Below are positions 38,080 through 48,590 of a stretch of 64,000 bases of DNA, in pieces; position 1 is the first letter of the stretch; each line of letters opens with the position of its first letter. This stretch comes from Enterobacter ludwigii (lineage in GTDB: Bacteria; Pseudomonadota; Gammaproteobacteria; Enterobacterales; Enterobacteriaceae). The DNA lies in the NCBI GenBank assembly GCA_023023105.1, contig CP083824.1, positions 2,542,001-2,606,000 on the forward strand, written 5' to 3'. The translations under genes were made by a program, and so were the position numbers. The notes under the pieces are model-generated. The model saw only the letters and a program-made list of their open reading frames with translations. It did not search any database and was not told the DNA's origin.

Positions 38080-38789
38080 TATTGCCGTCCTCCGTTAGAG
38101 ATATTCAAATATTGCGGGGCCACAGCGCCGGCAAAACGGCGCTGGTGAGCCGAGATTTCAGACTCGCCGCAGCTCTGGTCAGCAAAGAATTTCACCTGTT
38201 CTTCTTCCCAGACGGCATCCAGCGCCTGCGGCGTATCGTCGCGGGCTTCATCGGCGATTTTCTCCGCCACTTTTTCACTGTCGACAGATGCGTTAGCCAG
38301 TTTCACCAGCAACTCGAACATTACCGCATAGCGGCTCTCACGCTGCTGAAGACGCGCGCTGAGCAACGCCAGGATCGGCGCGATGTCCTGGAGACCACCG
38401 AGGGCCTCTTCTTTCGGCAACTGCGCCAGATACTCCAGATACAGCGGCAGATGGTCAGGCAGCTCGCGGCTGTCGAGCTGCAGGCCGTGCTGCTCATACT
38501 GCGCCATCAGGTCAACCATCGCCTGACCACGGTCACGGGATTCACCGTGAACATGTTCAAACAGCAGTAACGAGGTTGCACGACCCCGGTCAAACAGTTG
38601 GCTGTAATCCGCCTGCGCATCCAGAAGATCACGCGTTAACAGGTCCCGGAAGAAAATGCCCAATGTCTGGGCATCCTCTTTATCCAGGTTTTCAGATGAT
38701 GCGAGTGCATCGAAAAGTTCCTGTTGATGCTGCACAAGCGCAGCATCCGGGTACTCGAGCAAACGAGAAACGATAACAAGTTCAATCAT
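38079..38789 (-). CDS. narJ: Nitrate reductase A molybdenum cofactor assembly chaperone
   Basis: 236 residues (E. coli 236). All-helical TorD/NarJ-type chaperone that binds the NarG N-terminus and allows molybdenum cofactor insertion before membrane docking; not part of the final enzyme. Motif [13 protein letters not shown]. Start overlaps narH by 4 bases. Confidence 0.95.
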   Translation of the reverse strand: MIELVIVSRLLEYPDAALVQHQQELFDALASSENLDKEDAQTLGIFFRDLLTRDLLDAQADYSQLFDRGRATSLLLFEHVHGESRDRGQAMVDLMAQYEQHGLQLDSRELPDHLPLYLEYLAQLPKEEALGGLQDIAPILALLSARLQQRESRYAVMFELLVKLANASVDSEKVAEKIADEARDDTPQALDAVWEEEQVKFFADQSCGESEISAHQRRFAGAVAPQYLNISNGGRQ

Positions 38790-40321
38790 GGGTGCGGCTC
38801 CGTTTTACTGGTCACATCCATGGCGTCGATGCGGCGGCTGTTGAACAGGTTGAATTTGCTGTCTGACCCGTGGCAACCGTCGCCAAAGGTAAAGCCGCAG
38901 CCGTTTTTCTCCGGGAAGGCTTCACGAGCCAGTTCACGGTGGCTGCTCGGTACTACGAAACGGTCTTCGTAGTTGGCAATGGCCAGATAGCGGTACATCT
39001 CCTGCGCCTGCGCTTCACTCAGACCGACCTCTTCCAGCGCACGGGTATCAATAACACCGTCTACCGTTTCCGCACGTTTGAAGTGGCGCATTGCCAGCAT
39101 CCGCTTGAGTGCCAGCAGTACTGGCTGCGTATCACCGGCAGTCAGCAGGTTCGCCAGGTACTGAACCGGAATACGCAGGCTTTCCACGTCCGGCAGAATG
39201 CCGTTGCTGCCCAGCTCGCCCGCATCTGCAGCTGACTGAATCGGCGACAGAGGCGGCACGTACCAGACCATCGGCAGAGTGCGGTATTCCGGATGCAGCG
39301 GCAGCGCCAGCTTCCAGTCCATTGCCATTTTGTACACAGGAGACTGCTGTGCGGCGTCGATCACGCTCTGCGGTACGCCGTCTTTCAGCGCCTGCTCAAT
39401 CACTTTTGGATCGTTAGGATCGAGGAACACGTCCAGCTGACGCTGATACAGATCTTTCTCGTGCTCGGTGCTGGCGGCGTTTTCAATCGCGTCCGCGTCA
39501 TACAGCAGCACGCCGAGGTAGCGAATACGACCTACACAGCTTTCAGAGCAGACGGTCGGCATCCCCGCTTCAATACGTGGATAACAGAAGATGCACTTCT
39601 CGGATTTCCCGCTCTTCCAGTTGAAGTAGATTTTTTTGTACGGGCAGCCGGTGATGCACATACGCCAGCCGCGACATTTATCCTGGTCGATCAGCACGAT
39701 ACCGTCTTCTTCACGCTTGTAGATGGCACCGCTCGGGCAGGTCGCCACGCACGCCGGGTTGAGGCAGTGCTCGCACAGGCGCGGCAGATACATCATGAAG
39801 GTATTTTCGAACTGGCCGTACATCGCCTTCTGCATGTTCTCGAAGTTCTGGTCTTTGGCGCGTTTCTCGAACTCGCCGCCCAGAATCTCTTCCCAGTTTG
39901 GACCGCTGGTGATCTTGTCCATGCGCTGGCCGGTAATCAGCGAGCGAGGACGGGCGATCGGCTGGTGTTTGCCTTCCGGCGCGTTGTGCAGATTCTGGTA
40001 GTCGTAGTCAAACGGCTCGTAGTAATCATCGATGCCCGGCAGATGCGGGTTAGCGAAGATTTTTCCCAGAAGCCAAGCGCGGTTACCCATGCGCGGCTGC
40101 AGCTTGCCGTTGATTTTACGGATCCAGCCGCCCTTCCACTTCTCCTGGTTTTCCCAGTCGGTCGGGAAGCCGGTGCCCGGCTTGCTTTCCACGTTGTTGA
40201 ACCAGGCGTATTCCATACCTTCACGGCTGGTCCAGACGTTTTTACAGGTGACCGAGCAGGTATGGCAGCCGATGCATTTATCCAGATTCAGCACCATGCC
40301 GACTTGTGAACGAATTTTCAT
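38786..40321 (-). CDS. narH: Respiratory nitrate reductase A beta subunit (Fe-S)
   Basis: 511 residues (E. coli 512). Four Fe-S clusters: CIGCHTCSVTCKNVW at the N-terminus, CEHCLNPACVATCPSG, CRGWRMCITGCPYKK, and later Cys (CIFC, CSESCVG). The Trp in CRGWRMC replaces a Cys and marks the [3Fe-4S] site. It relays electrons from NarI to NarG. Overlaps narG by 4 bases. Confidence 0.97.
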   Translation of the reverse strand: MKIRSQVGMVLNLDKCIGCHTCSVTCKNVWTSREGMEYAWFNNVESKPGTGFPTDWENQEKWKGGWIRKINGKLQPRMGNRAWLLGKIFANPHLPGIDDYYEPFDYDYQNLHNAPEGKHQPIARPRSLITGQRMDKITSGPNWEEILGGEFEKRAKDQNFENMQKAMYGQFENTFMMYLPRLCEHCLNPACVATCPSGAIYKREEDGIVLIDQDKCRGWRMCITGCPYKKIYFNWKSGKSEKCIFCYPRIEAGMPTVCSESCVGRIRYLGVLLYDADAIENAASTEHEKDLYQRQLDVFLDPNDPKVIEQALKDGVPQSVIDAAQQSPVYKMAMDWKLALPLHPEYRTLPMVWYVPPLSPIQSAADAGELGSNGILPDVESLRIPVQYLANLLTAGDTQPVLLALKRMLAMRHFKRAETVDGVIDTRALEEVGLSEAQAQEMYRYLAIANYEDRFVVPSSHRELAREAFPEKNGCGFTFGDGCHGSDSKFNLFNSRRIDAMDVTSKTEPHP

Positions 40322-43300
40322 TTTACGCTCTCCTGTACCTGGTCATTACCTTCGCCGTCTAACCAGTTAATATTCTTCATCTTACGTACCACCACGAACT
40401 CATCGCGGTTCGATCCTACGGTGCCGTAGTAGTTAAAGCCGTAGGCCAGCTGAGCATAGCCACCGATCATATGGGTCGGCTTCGGCGTAATGCGGGTCAC
40501 GGAGTTGTGGATCCCGCCGCGCTGCTCGGTAATTTCTGACCCCGGCAGATTAACGATACGTTCCTGCGCGTGGTACATCATGGTCATCCCGGCCGGTACG
40601 CGCTGGCTCACCACCGCACGCGCCGTCAGGGCACCGTTGCTGTTGAACACTTCGATCCAGTCGTTATCTTCAATACCCAGATCTTTGGCATCCGTTTCGC
40701 TCATCCAGACAATCGGACCGCCGCGCGACAGGGTCAGCATCAGCAGGTTGTCGCTGTAGGTGGAGTGAATACCCCACTTCTGGTGCGGCGTCAGGAAGTT
40801 CAGCGCCTTCTCAGGGTTACCGTTCGATTTCGCGCCCATCACGGCTTTCACGGAGCGGGTGTCGATTGGCGGACGGTACACCAGCAGGCTTTCACCGAAG
40901 TCGCGCATCCACTGGTGATCCTGATACAGCGACTGGCGGCCTGACAGGGTGCGCCATGGGATCAGCTCGTGAACGTTGGTGTAGCCCGCGTTATAGGACA
41001 CATGCTCATCTTCCAGGCCTGACCAGGTCGGGCTGGAGATAATCTTGCGCGGCTGGGCCTGAATATCGCGGAAGCGGATTTTCTCTTCCTCTTTATTCGT
41101 CGCCAGGTGGGTATGGTCGCGACCGGTGAACTCGCTCAGGGCCGCCCAGGCCTTCACCGCCACGTGGCCGTTGGTTTCCGGTGCCAGAGTCAGGATCATC
41201 TCTGCGGCATCAATCGCCGTGTTCAGCATTGGCTGGCCTTTGGCCGGGCCGTCCGCTTTGGTGTAGTTAAGCTTGCGCAGCAGATCCATTTCGCTCTGGG
41301 TGTTCCAGGCGATCCCTTTCCCGCCGTTACCGATTTTCTCCATCAGTGGGCCGATAGAGGTAAAGCGCTCGTAGGTTGCCGGGTAGTCGCGTTCAACCGG
41401 AATAATGTGCGGTGCGGTCACGCCCGGGATCAGGTCGCACTCGCCTTTTTTCCAGTCCTTCACGTCCAGCGGCTGCGCCAGTTCGGCAGCGGAGTCGTGC
41501 TGGATGGGCAGCGTCACCACGTCAGTCTCTTTGCCGAGATGCCCGACGCAGACTTCGGAGAATGTCTTCGCGATGTCTTTGTAGATATCCCAGTCGCTTT
41601 TCGATTCCCACGCAGGGTCAACAGCCGCAGACAGCGGATGAATAAACGGATGCATATCCGAGGTATTCATGTCGTCTTTTTCGTACCAGGTCGCGGTTGG
41701 CAGCACAATGTCGGAGTACAGGCAGGTGCTGGACAGACGGAAGTCCAGGGTCACCACCAGATCCAGCTTGCCGTCCAGGCCGTTATCTTTCCATTCCACT
41801 TCTTCTGGCTTCACGCCGCCCTGCTTGCCCAGATCTTTCCCCTGAATACCGTTCTCGGTGCCCAGCAGATATTTCAGCATGTACTCGTGCCCTTTACCGG
41901 ACGAGCCCAGCAGGTTGGAGCGCCAGATGAACAGGTTACGCGGATGGTTATTACCGTTCTCAGGCTGTTCTGCCGCGAAACGAATGGAACCGTCTTTGAG
42001 AGACTTAACGGTGTAATCCACCGGCGACATGCCCACTTTCTTCGCCTCTTCTGCAATGCGCAGTGGGTTGGTGCCCAGTTGAGGTGCCGATGGCAGCCAG
42101 CCCATGCGCTCTGCGCGCACGTTGAAATCGATCAGGTGGCCGCTGTAACGGGATTTATCCGCCATTGGCGAGAGCAGTTCTTGCGCGGTTACGGTCTCGT
42201 AACGCCACTGGCTGGAGTGGTTATAGAAGTAGGATGTGCTGTTCATGTGGCGTGCCGGACGTTGCCAGTCGAGGGCAAACGCCAGCGGCTGCCAGCCGGT
42301 CTGTGGACGCAGTTTTTCCTGGCCCACGTAGTGCGCCCAGCCGCCGCCGCTCTGACCGACACAGCCGCAGAAGATCAGCATATTGATCAGGCCACGATAG
42401 TTCATATCGAGGTGATACCAGTGGTTCAGACCGGCACCGACGATGATCATCGAACGGCCGTGCGTCTTGTCGGCATTTTCCGCAAATTCGCGTGCGATAC
42501 GGGTGATTTGTGCCCGAGGAACGCCAGTGATCTGCTCCGCCCACGCAGGGGTGTAGGCTTTCACCTCGTCGTAGTGAGTTGCGCAGTTCTCATCGCCCAG
42601 GCCGCGATCCAGGCCGTAGTTCGCCATGGTCAGGTCATAGACGGTAGTGACCAGCGCGGTAGAGCCGTCGGCCAGCTGCAGGCGTTTCACCGGCAGCTTG
42701 TGCATCAGAACGTTGTTCAGTTCAACCTTGTTGAAGTGCTCGGAACCTTCACCGCCGAAGTACGGGAAGCCCACCTCGGCGATCTCGTCCTGGCTACCCA
42801 GCATGCTGAGGCGCAGTTCCGTCTCTTCACCGGTCGTGCCGTTGCGTTGCTCAAGATTCCACTTACCCTTCTCACCCCAGCGGAAACCGATAGAGCCGTT
42901 TGGCACCACCAGCTCGCCGTTGCTGGTGTACGCAACGGTTTTCCACTCGGGGTTATTTTCCTGGCCCAGCGCGTCCACCAGATCGGCGGCACGCAGCGTA
43001 CGGCCTGCAGCGTAGTAGCCATCACGCTCTTCCAGCATGACCAGCATTGGCATGTCAGTGTAACGACGCACGTAGTCGGTGAAGTACTGGCTAGGCTTAT
43101 CCAGGTGGAATTCACGCAGCATGACGTGGCCCATCGCCATCGCCATCGCGGCATCGGTACCCTGCTTCGGTGCCAGCCACAGATCGCAGAGCTTGGCGAT
43201 TTCCGCGTAGTCAGGGGTCACTGCTACGGTTTTGGTGCCTTTGTAACGGACTTCGGTGAAGAAGTGCGCGTCAGGCGTACGGGTCTGAGGCACGTTAGAG

Positions 43301-44061
43301 CCCCAGGCGATGATGTAGCTGGAGTTGTACCAGTCGGCGGATTCCGGCACGTCGGTCTGCTCGCCCCAGGTCTGCGGAGACGCCGGCGGCAGGTCGCAGT
43401 ACCAGTCGTAGAAGCTCAGGCAGGTACCGCCGATAAGTGACAGATAGCGAGCCCCGGAGGCGTAAGAGACCATCGACATCGCCGGGATTGGTGAGAAGCC
43501 CGCTACACGATCCGGACCGTAGGTCTTAACGGTGTAGACGTTAGAGGCAGCAATCAACTCGTTCACCTCTTTCCAGGAAGAACGCACAAAGCCACCGCGG
43601 CCACGAGCCTGCTTAAAACTTTTCGCTTTGTCAGCGTCTTCGATAATAGACGCCCAGGCATCAACCGGATCGCTGTGCTGGACTTTCGCTTCACGCCACA
43701 TTTTCATCAGGCGCTTGCGCATCAGCGGGTATTTCAGTCGGTTAGCACTGTAGAGATACCAGGAGTAGCTCGCCCCACGCGGGCAGCCGCGCGGCTCATG
43801 GTTTGGCATATCCGGACGAGTGCGCGGATAGTCGGTCTGCTGCATTTCCCATGTCACCAGACCGTTCTTAACGAAAATCTTCCAGCTACATGAGCCAGTG
43901 CAGTTCACGCCGTGGGTCGAACGGACGACTTTGTCATGTTGCCAGCGCTGGCGGTAACCGTCCTCCCAGTCCCGGTTAGTCTCCAGAACCTGGCCGTGCC
44001 CATCGGCAAACGTTTCACCCTTCTGCTTGAAGTAGCGAAACCGGTCCAAAAATTTGCTCAT
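40318..44061 (-). CDS. narG: Respiratory nitrate reductase A alpha subunit (molybdenum)
   Basis: 1247 residues, the E. coli length. It starts MSKFLDRFRYFKQKGETFADG. The FS0 [4Fe-4S] cluster is held by His50, Cys54 and Cys58 (HGVNCTGSC), with Cys93 further on. The bis-MGD cofactor fills the large body, and the Mo ligand Asp lies in QTRTPDAHF. It reduces nitrate to nitrite on the cytoplasmic side, coupled to quinol oxidation and proton-motive force. First gene of narGHJI; a perfect FNR box is 87 bases upstream. Confidence 0.98.
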   Translation of the reverse strand: MSKFLDRFRYFKQKGETFADGHGQVLETNRDWEDGYRQRWQHDKVVRSTHGVNCTGSCSWKIFVKNGLVTWEMQQTDYPRTRPDMPNHEPRGCPRGASYSWYLYSANRLKYPLMRKRLMKMWREAKVQHSDPVDAWASIIEDADKAKSFKQARGRGGFVRSSWKEVNELIAASNVYTVKTYGPDRVAGFSPIPAMSMVSYASGARYLSLIGGTCLSFYDWYCDLPPASPQTWGEQTDVPESADWYNSSYIIAWGSNVPQTRTPDAHFFTEVRYKGTKTVAVTPDYAEIAKLCDLWLAPKQGTDAAMAMAMGHVMLREFHLDKPSQYFTDYVRRYTDMPMLVMLEERDGYYAAGRTLRAADLVDALGQENNPEWKTVAYTSNGELVVPNGSIGFRWGEKGKWNLEQRNGTTGEETELRLSMLGSQDEIAEVGFPYFGGEGSEHFNKVELNNVLMHKLPVKRLQLADGSTALVTTVYDLTMANYGLDRGLGDENCATHYDEVKAYTPAWAEQITGVPRAQITRIAREFAENADKTHGRSMIIVGAGLNHWYHLDMNYRGLINMLIFCGCVGQSGGGWAHYVGQEKLRPQTGWQPLAFALDWQRPARHMNSTSYFYNHSSQWRYETVTAQELLSPMADKSRYSGHLIDFNVRAERMGWLPSAPQLGTNPLRIAEEAKKVGMSPVDYTVKSLKDGSIRFAAEQPENGNNHPRNLFIWRSNLLGSSGKGHEYMLKYLLGTENGIQGKDLGKQGGVKPEEVEWKDNGLDGKLDLVVTLDFRLSSTCLYSDIVLPTATWYEKDDMNTSDMHPFIHPLSAAVDPAWESKSDWDIYKDIAKTFSEVCVGHLGKETDVVTLPIQHDSAAELAQPLDVKDWKKGECDLIPGVTAPHIIPVERDYPATYERFTSIGPLMEKIGNGGKGIAWNTQSEMDLLRKLNYTKADGPAKGQPMLNTAIDAAEMILTLAPETNGHVAVKAWAALSEFTGRDHTHLATNKEEEKIRFRDIQAQPRKIISSPTWSGLEDEHVSYNAGYTNVHELIPWRTLSGRQSLYQDHQWMRDFGESLLVYRPPIDTRSVKAVMGAKSNGNPEKALNFLTPHQKWGIHSTYSDNLLMLTLSRGGPIVWMSETDAKDLGIEDNDWIEVFNSNGALTARAVVSQRVPAGMTMMYHAQERIVNLPGSEITEQRGGIHNSVTRITPKPTHMIGGYAQLAYGFNYYGTVGSNRDEFVVVRKMKNINWLDGEGNDQVQESVK

Positions 44062-44147
44062 CGGGTATCTCCTGTGTGGAGCCTGTGGCTCTCTAAATCG
44101 ACATTGCTGATTTGCAGCGAAGGTAACGCCCTGAAAGAGGGGGAGAA

Positions 44148-44161
44148 TTGATAACGATCAA
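44148..44161 (-). promoter_or_regulatory. FNR box of narGHJI
   Basis: TTGATAACGATCAA matches TTGAT-N4-ATCAA at all ten positions. It lies 87 bases before the narG start. E. coli narG is activated by FNR from -41.5. Confidence 0.9.
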
Positions 44162-44198
44162 GACGACGAGGGACTTTCAGGCGAGGCATTAAAGCGAA

Positions 44199-44214
44199 TA
44201 CCACCAAAGCGGTA
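44199..44214 (-). promoter_or_regulatory. Candidate NarL 7-2-7 site
   Basis: TACCACC-AA-AGCGGTA is an inverted pair of heptamers near the NarL consensus TACYYMT, separated by two bases. It is centred about 52 bases upstream of the FNR box centre, roughly -94 from the inferred start. E. coli narG has a NarL site around -89. Two mismatches keep this tentative. Confidence 0.4.
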
Positions 44215-44404
44215 GCTTTATATTTTTCATATAATGATGATTTATATGAATATTTTTATTTCGCCATACAAAAAGACGGAGACGATTTAACATCCCAGGT
44301 ATTAAGGGGTAGAACCACCTGCAAAGCGATGGCGATAACAGTGTTACCCGCAGATTTCCTCTGCAAACCCGTCAGTATGTTGTAACTATTCACGAGCCAA
44401 AAAA

Positions 44405-44424
44405 ACGCGGCCCGAAGGCCGCGT
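44405..44424 (-). terminator. narK terminator
   Basis: 8-bp stem ACGCGGCC / GGCCGCGT closed by a UUCG tetraloop on the minus strand, followed by TTTTT. It begins 17 bases after the narK stop. Confidence 0.93.
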
Positions 44425-44440
44425 AAACGGATAATCAAAC

Positions 44441-45844
44441 TTACTTATTTTTCTTAGTATTACGGCCATATACCAGCCACGTGATCACAACGCAGGCGAT
44501 ATAGAAGACGAGAAATACTTTCATTGCCCCCGCCGGAGAACCGGTCAGGTCAAGAGAGATACCGAACGCTTTCGGAATAAAGAAGCCGCCAATTGCGCCG
44601 ATGGCAGAGATAAAGCCCAGCGCTGCCGCCGTGTCCGTCGCCGCTTCACGCATCGCCTGCTCTTCGGTTCCCCCCTGAGCTTTTACGCGATCCATGGTCA
44701 GTTTACGGAAGATCACGGAAATCATCTGGAAAGTAGAAGCGCTGCCCAGCCCGGCAGTCAGGAATAGCACCATAAACACACCGAAGAAGGCGGTGAAGTT
44801 ACCCCCCTGTCCGTCAGTTGGCAGCGTCAGGAACAGCAGCGCACAGAAGACAGCCATTACCACAAAGTTCACCAGCGTCACACGCGTCCCGCCCAGACGG
44901 TCAGACACCATGCCACCCAGCGAACGCGCCAGGGCACCAATAAATGGCCCAAAGAAGGCAAACTGTAGGATCTGAATGTCCGGGAACTGCGTTTTCGACA
45001 GCATGGCGAAGCCCGCAGAGAATCCGATAAACGAACCGAACGTTGCCAGATACAGCAGCGCCATTACCCACAGATGCCCGCGCTTCAGCACCGGCAACTG
45101 CTCGCTCAGAGACGCTTTTGACGCTGACAGATCGTTCATAAAGAACCAGGCTGCCAGAGTGAAGATCACCAGGAACGGAACCCAGATCCAGGAGGCGTTT
45201 TGCAGATACAGGGAAGAGCCATCCACTTGCTCAACGCCACCGCCGCCAAACGCTGCGAAAATGGAGACAGAGATCGCCAGCGGTGCAATCAGCTGCATCA
45301 CGCTCACGCCCATGTTGCCGAGACCGCCGTTAATACCCAGCGCGCCGCCCTGTTTCGCTTTCGGGAAGAAGAAGCTGATGTTTGCCATACTGGAGGCGAA
45401 GTTCGCACCCGCAAAACCACACAGCAGGGAGATAATCACGAACACGCTAAACGGGGTAGACGTATCCTGTACCGCAAAACCGAGCCAGACACATGGCACG
45501 ATCATGATACCGGTACTGAATGCCGTCCAGCGACGGCCGCCAAACACCGGAACCATGAACGCGTAAGGCACTCGCAGCAATGCGCCGGATAAAGACGGCA
45601 GCGCGGTCAACATAAATAGCTGATCGGTTGTAAAGGTAAAACCGACTTTTGGCAGGTTTACCGCCACCGCACTAAACAACATCCAGACGCAAAACGCTAA
45701 CAACAAACACGGAACGGAAATCCACAGATTCCGGCTTGCTACACGATGGCCGCGCTGTTGCCAGAACGCCGGATCCTCTGGACGCCAGTCTGTAATAACG
45801 GCACCATTTTCCCTTTCGGGAGCGGATGAGTGACTCATAGACAC
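44441..45844 (-). CDS. narK: Nitrate/nitrite transporter NarK
   Basis: 467 residues (E. coli 463). Major facilitator protein with twelve helices. Both nitrate signature motifs are present: GFAGANFASSMANISFFFPKAKQG (helix 5) and the GLGSASTFQMISVIFRK segment (helix 11). It exchanges cytoplasmic nitrite for external nitrate, feeding NarGHI. Upstream lies a perfect FNR box; narXL is divergent. Confidence 0.96.
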   Translation of the reverse strand: MSMSHSSAPERENGAVITDWRPEDPAFWQQRGHRVASRNLWISVPCLLLAFCVWMLFSAVAVNLPKVGFTFTTDQLFMLTALPSLSGALLRVPYAFMVPVFGGRRWTAFSTGIMIVPCVWLGFAVQDTSTPFSVFVIISLLCGFAGANFASSMANISFFFPKAKQGGALGINGGLGNMGVSVMQLIAPLAISVSIFAAFGGGGVEQVDGSSLYLQNASWIWVPFLVIFTLAAWFFMNDLSASKASLSEQLPVLKRGHLWVMALLYLATFGSFIGFSAGFAMLSKTQFPDIQILQFAFFGPFIGALARSLGGMVSDRLGGTRVTLVNFVVMAVFCALLFLTLPTDGQGGNFTAFFGVFMVLFLTAGLGSASTFQMISVIFRKLTMDRVKAQGGTEEQAMREAATDTAAALGFISAIGAIGGFFIPKAFGISLDLTGSPAGAMKVFLVFYIACVVITWLVYGRNTKKNK

Positions 45845-46147
45845 CTCTGATTCTCGAATGATGCTGCAAACATTAGGGTTTTAGAGCGGCGGTAAGTTGA
45901 TATAAATCAAAGGAAAAGAGGGAGGATTTGCGGCGCAAAAAAAGCCCTCATCCTTAATGAGTAGGTTATGACGGTAAAAAAGATGTGGTTTTTCACGGTG
46001 CTGACGTTTCCTTGCTACCCCCACCCCCTTCCCGTTACTCCGTTGGCAATTTGGGAGTAATCCTTTATTGGTATGGGTATACTCCAGGGTATGCACCAGA
46101 ATAGCGCCATTCCTGCAAGCAGGCCACGTCAGGAGCACGGCAACTCT
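45845..46147. promoter_or_regulatory. narK-narX intergenic control region
   Basis: 303 non-coding bases. The FNR box for narK is at 45897-45910. Several sequences resemble NarL heptamers (TACYYMT) on the narX side: TACCCAT on the minus strand at 46073-46079, abutting TACTCCA on the plus strand at 46080-46086, and GGGAGTA near 46053. In E. coli NarL controls narK and weakly autoregulates narXL from this region. No hairpin terminator is needed as the genes diverge. Confidence 0.6.
45897..45910 (-). promoter_or_regulatory. FNR box of narK
   Basis: TTGATATAAATCAA, perfect match to the FNR consensus, 53 bases before the narK start codon. It would place the transcription start near 45862 if it acts at -41.5. 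Confidence 0.9.
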
Positions 46148-47944
46148 ATGTTAAAAAGATGTTTATCTCCACTGACACTCGTGAATCAGGTCGCGCTGAT
46201 CGTTTTGCTGTCCACCGCCCTCGGTGTGACGGGCATGGCGATCTCCGGCTGGCTGGTACAGGGTGTACAGGGTAACGCGCATGCCATCAATGAGGCGGGC
46301 TCGCTACGCATGCAGAGTTACCGCCTTCTGTCATCGGTTCCCCTGACGCAGGTCGATCAGCCACTGCTCGATGAAATGGAACGCACGGCGTTCAGCCCGG
46401 AACTGGAAAACGCCGCCATTCGCGCCGGTCAGCAATCTCAGCTTAAAGAACTCCAGGGCTACTGGCACACTCAACTGCAGCCGGGGCTGAAACAGGCGCG
46501 CAGTCCAGAAGCGGTTGCGCATGATGTTGCGGGTTTCGTATCACGCATTGATGCCCTGGTCTCCTCTTTTGACCAAACCACCGAATTGCGTATTGACCGG
46601 GTAGTGATGATGCACCGTGCAATGGCGCTGTGTATGGGGCTGTTACTCATCTTCACCATTGTCTGGCTGCGTGCACGGCTGCTGAATCCCTGGAAACAGC
46701 TGCTGGCGATGGCCCGCGCGGTCACCGCACGGGATTTTACGCAGCGCACCCATATCAGCGGGCGCAACGAGATGGCGATGCTCGGCCAGGCGCTGAATAC
46801 CATGTCGGCAGAACTCTCCGAAAGCTACGCGGTGCTGGAGCAGCGCGTTCAGGAAAAAACGGCCGGGCTGGAGCAGAAAAACGAGATGCTCTCCTTCCTG
46901 TGGCAAGCCAACCGTCGTCTGCATATGCAGGTACCGCTCTGCGAGCGTCTCTCGCCGGTACTGAATGGCCTGCAAAATCTGACCCTGCTTCACGACCTGG
47001 AGCTGCGGGTCTACGATGTGGAAGACGAAGAAAACCATCAGGAGTTTACCTGCCAGTCCGATATGTCCTGTGATGACAAAGGTTGCCATCTTTGTCCTCG
47101 CGGCTTGCCGCCGTTGACGTCGAGTGGTACCACGCTGAAGTGGCGGTTGACGGACAACCACACCCAGTACGGCATTCTGCTGGCAACCCTGCCGGCCGGT
47201 CGTCACCTCAGCCACGACCAGCAACAGCTGGTTGATACGCTGGTTGAACAGTTGACGGCCACGCTGGCACTCGACCGTCATCAGGAAAAACAGCAGCAGC
47301 TGATCGTCATGGAAGAGCGTGCAACCATCGCCCGCGAGCTTCACGACTCCATCGCCCAGTCGCTCTCCTGTATGAAAATGCAGGTGAGCTGCCTGCAAAT
47401 GCAGGATACGGAGATGCCGGAAAGTAATAAACAGCTGCTGAGCCAGATCCGCAACGAACTGAATACCTCCTGGGTGCAACTTCGTGAACTGCTGACCACT
47501 TTCCGTCTGCAGCTCACTGAACCTGGCCTGCGCCCCGCCCTGGAATCCAGCTGTCACGAATTTAGCGCCCGGCTGGGGTTCCCGGTGAAGCTGGATTACC
47601 AACTGCCGCCGCGGTTTGTTCCGTCGCATCAGGCCATTCATTTACTGCAGATCGCCCGTGAAGCGTTGAGTAACGTGCTCAAACATGCTGGCGCGACGGC
47701 GGTAACCGTCACCGTCAGCCAGCACGCTAATCAGGTCAGGCTCACGGTTCATGACAACGGCCGCGGCGTGCCGGAAAATGCCGAACGAACTAACCACTAT
47801 GGTTTAATCATCATGCGAGACCGCGCCCAAAGCCTGCGCGGTGATTGCCAGGTTCGCCGGAGAGAGACAGGTGGCACGGAAGTTGTTGTCACCTTTATTC
47901 CCGAGAAACCGCTCACAACTGCTCAAGGAGAAACCCATGACTAA
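46148..47944 (+). CDS. narX: Nitrate/nitrite sensor histidine kinase NarX
   Basis: 598 residues from the ATG of [17 protein letters not shown], the E. coli length; upstream in-frame codons are discarded. First membrane helix, then a periplasmic domain whose ligand P-box is [10 protein letters not shown], second helix ([14 protein letters not shown]), HAMP, a Cys-rich linker ([12 protein letters not shown]), and a HisKA_3 transmitter with the phospho-His in [11 protein letters not shown] (position ~399). The ATPase domain ends [15 protein letters not shown]. Nitrate binding drives NarL phosphorylation. Overlaps narL by 8 bases. Confidence 0.96.
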   Translation: MLKRCLSPLTLVNQVALIVLLSTALGVTGMAISGWLVQGVQGNAHAINEAGSLRMQSYRLLSSVPLTQVDQPLLDEMERTAFSPELENAAIRAGQQSQLKELQGYWHTQLQPGLKQARSPEAVAHDVAGFVSRIDALVSSFDQTTELRIDRVVMMHRAMALCMGLLLIFTIVWLRARLLNPWKQLLAMARAVTARDFTQRTHISGRNEMAMLGQALNTMSAELSESYAVLEQRVQEKTAGLEQKNEMLSFLWQANRRLHMQVPLCERLSPVLNGLQNLTLLHDLELRVYDVEDEENHQEFTCQSDMSCDDKGCHLCPRGLPPLTSSGTTLKWRLTDNHTQYGILLATLPAGRHLSHDQQQLVDTLVEQLTATLALDRHQEKQQQLIVMEERATIARELHDSIAQSLSCMKMQVSCLQMQDTEMPESNKQLLSQIRNELNTSWVQLRELLTTFRLQLTEPGLRPALESSCHEFSARLGFPVKLDYQLPPRFVPSHQAIHLLQIAREALSNVLKHAGATAVTVTVSQHANQVRLTVHDNGRGVPENAERTNHYGLIIMRDRAQSLRGDCQVRRRETGGTEVVVTFIPEKPLTTAQGETHD

Positions 47945-48587
47945 TCAGGAACCGGCATCAATTCTGTTGATCGACGACCATCCGATGCTGCGTACTGGCG
48001 TGAAACAGCTGGTCAGCATGGCACCCGATATCACCGTCGTAGGCGAAGCCAGCAACGGTGAACAAGGCATTGAGCTTGCCGAAGCGCTTGATCCCGATCT
48101 GATCCTGCTTGATCTCAATATGCCCGGAATGAACGGTCTGGAAACCCTCGACAAGCTGCGGGAAAAATCCCTTTCCGGTCGCGTGGTGGTTTTTAGCGTG
48201 TCGAACCATGAAGAAGATGTGGTCACAGCGCTGAAGCGCGGTGCGGACGGCTATCTGCTGAAAGATATGGAGCCGGAAGATCTGCTTAAAGCGCTGCAAC
48301 AGGCTGCCGCAGGTGAGATGGTGCTGAGCGAAGCATTAACGCCGGTACTGGCCGCCAGCCTGCGCGCCAACCGCGCCACCTCCGATCGCGACGTCAGTCA
48401 GTTAACGCCACGCGAGCGCGACATTCTCAAGCTGATTGCTCAGGGTCTGCCAAACAAGATGATTGCCCGCCGCCTGGATATCACCGAAAGCACGGTCAAA
48501 GTACATGTGAAGCACATGCTGAAGAAAATGAAGTTAAAATCCCGCGTTGAAGCCGCTGTGTGGGTACATCAGGAACGAATTTTTTAA
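47937..48587 (+). CDS. narL: Nitrate/nitrite response regulator NarL
   Basis: 216 residues from the ATG of [18 protein letters not shown] (E. coli 216). Receiver domain with Asp59 in [13 protein letters not shown] as phospho-acceptor. C-terminal LuxR-type HTH from [15 protein letters not shown] to [10 protein letters not shown]. It activates narG and narK and represses alternative anaerobic pathways when nitrate is present. Its ribosome-binding site AAGGAGA lies inside narX. Converges on ychO with three bases between the stops. Confidence 0.97.
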   Translation: MTNQEPASILLIDDHPMLRTGVKQLVSMAPDITVVGEASNGEQGIELAEALDPDLILLDLNMPGMNGLETLDKLREKSLSGRVVVFSVSNHEEDVVTALKRGADGYLLKDMEPEDLLKALQQAAAGEMVLSEALTPVLAASLRANRATSDRDVSQLTPRERDILKLIAQGLPNKMIARRLDITESTVKVHVKHMLKKMKLKSRVEAAVWVHQERIF

Positions 48588-48590
48588 GCA

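Larger units (their letters stand above)
44062..44404 (-). promoter_or_regulatory. narG promoter region
   Basis: 343 non-coding bases between narG and the narK terminator. It holds the perfect FNR box at 44148-44161 and a NarL-type 7-2-7 palindrome at 44199-44214. If FNR sits at -41.5, transcription starts near 44113. The AT-rich stretch near 44220-44270 (TATTTTTCATATAATGATGATTTATATG) would suit IHF bending, which E. coli narG requires; no exact IHF site was assigned. Confidence 0.6.

Noticed and set aside
39293..40309. 338-codon open frame opposite narH
   Set aside because: Shadow of narH; repetitive hydrophobic/His-Val composition and no family.
41107..43440. 777-codon open frame on the plus strand opposite narG
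   Set aside because: A long antisense frame caused by strong codon bias in narG. It has no ribosome-binding site, no family resemblance and a low-complexity His/Val/Arg-rich composition; narG is unmistakable.
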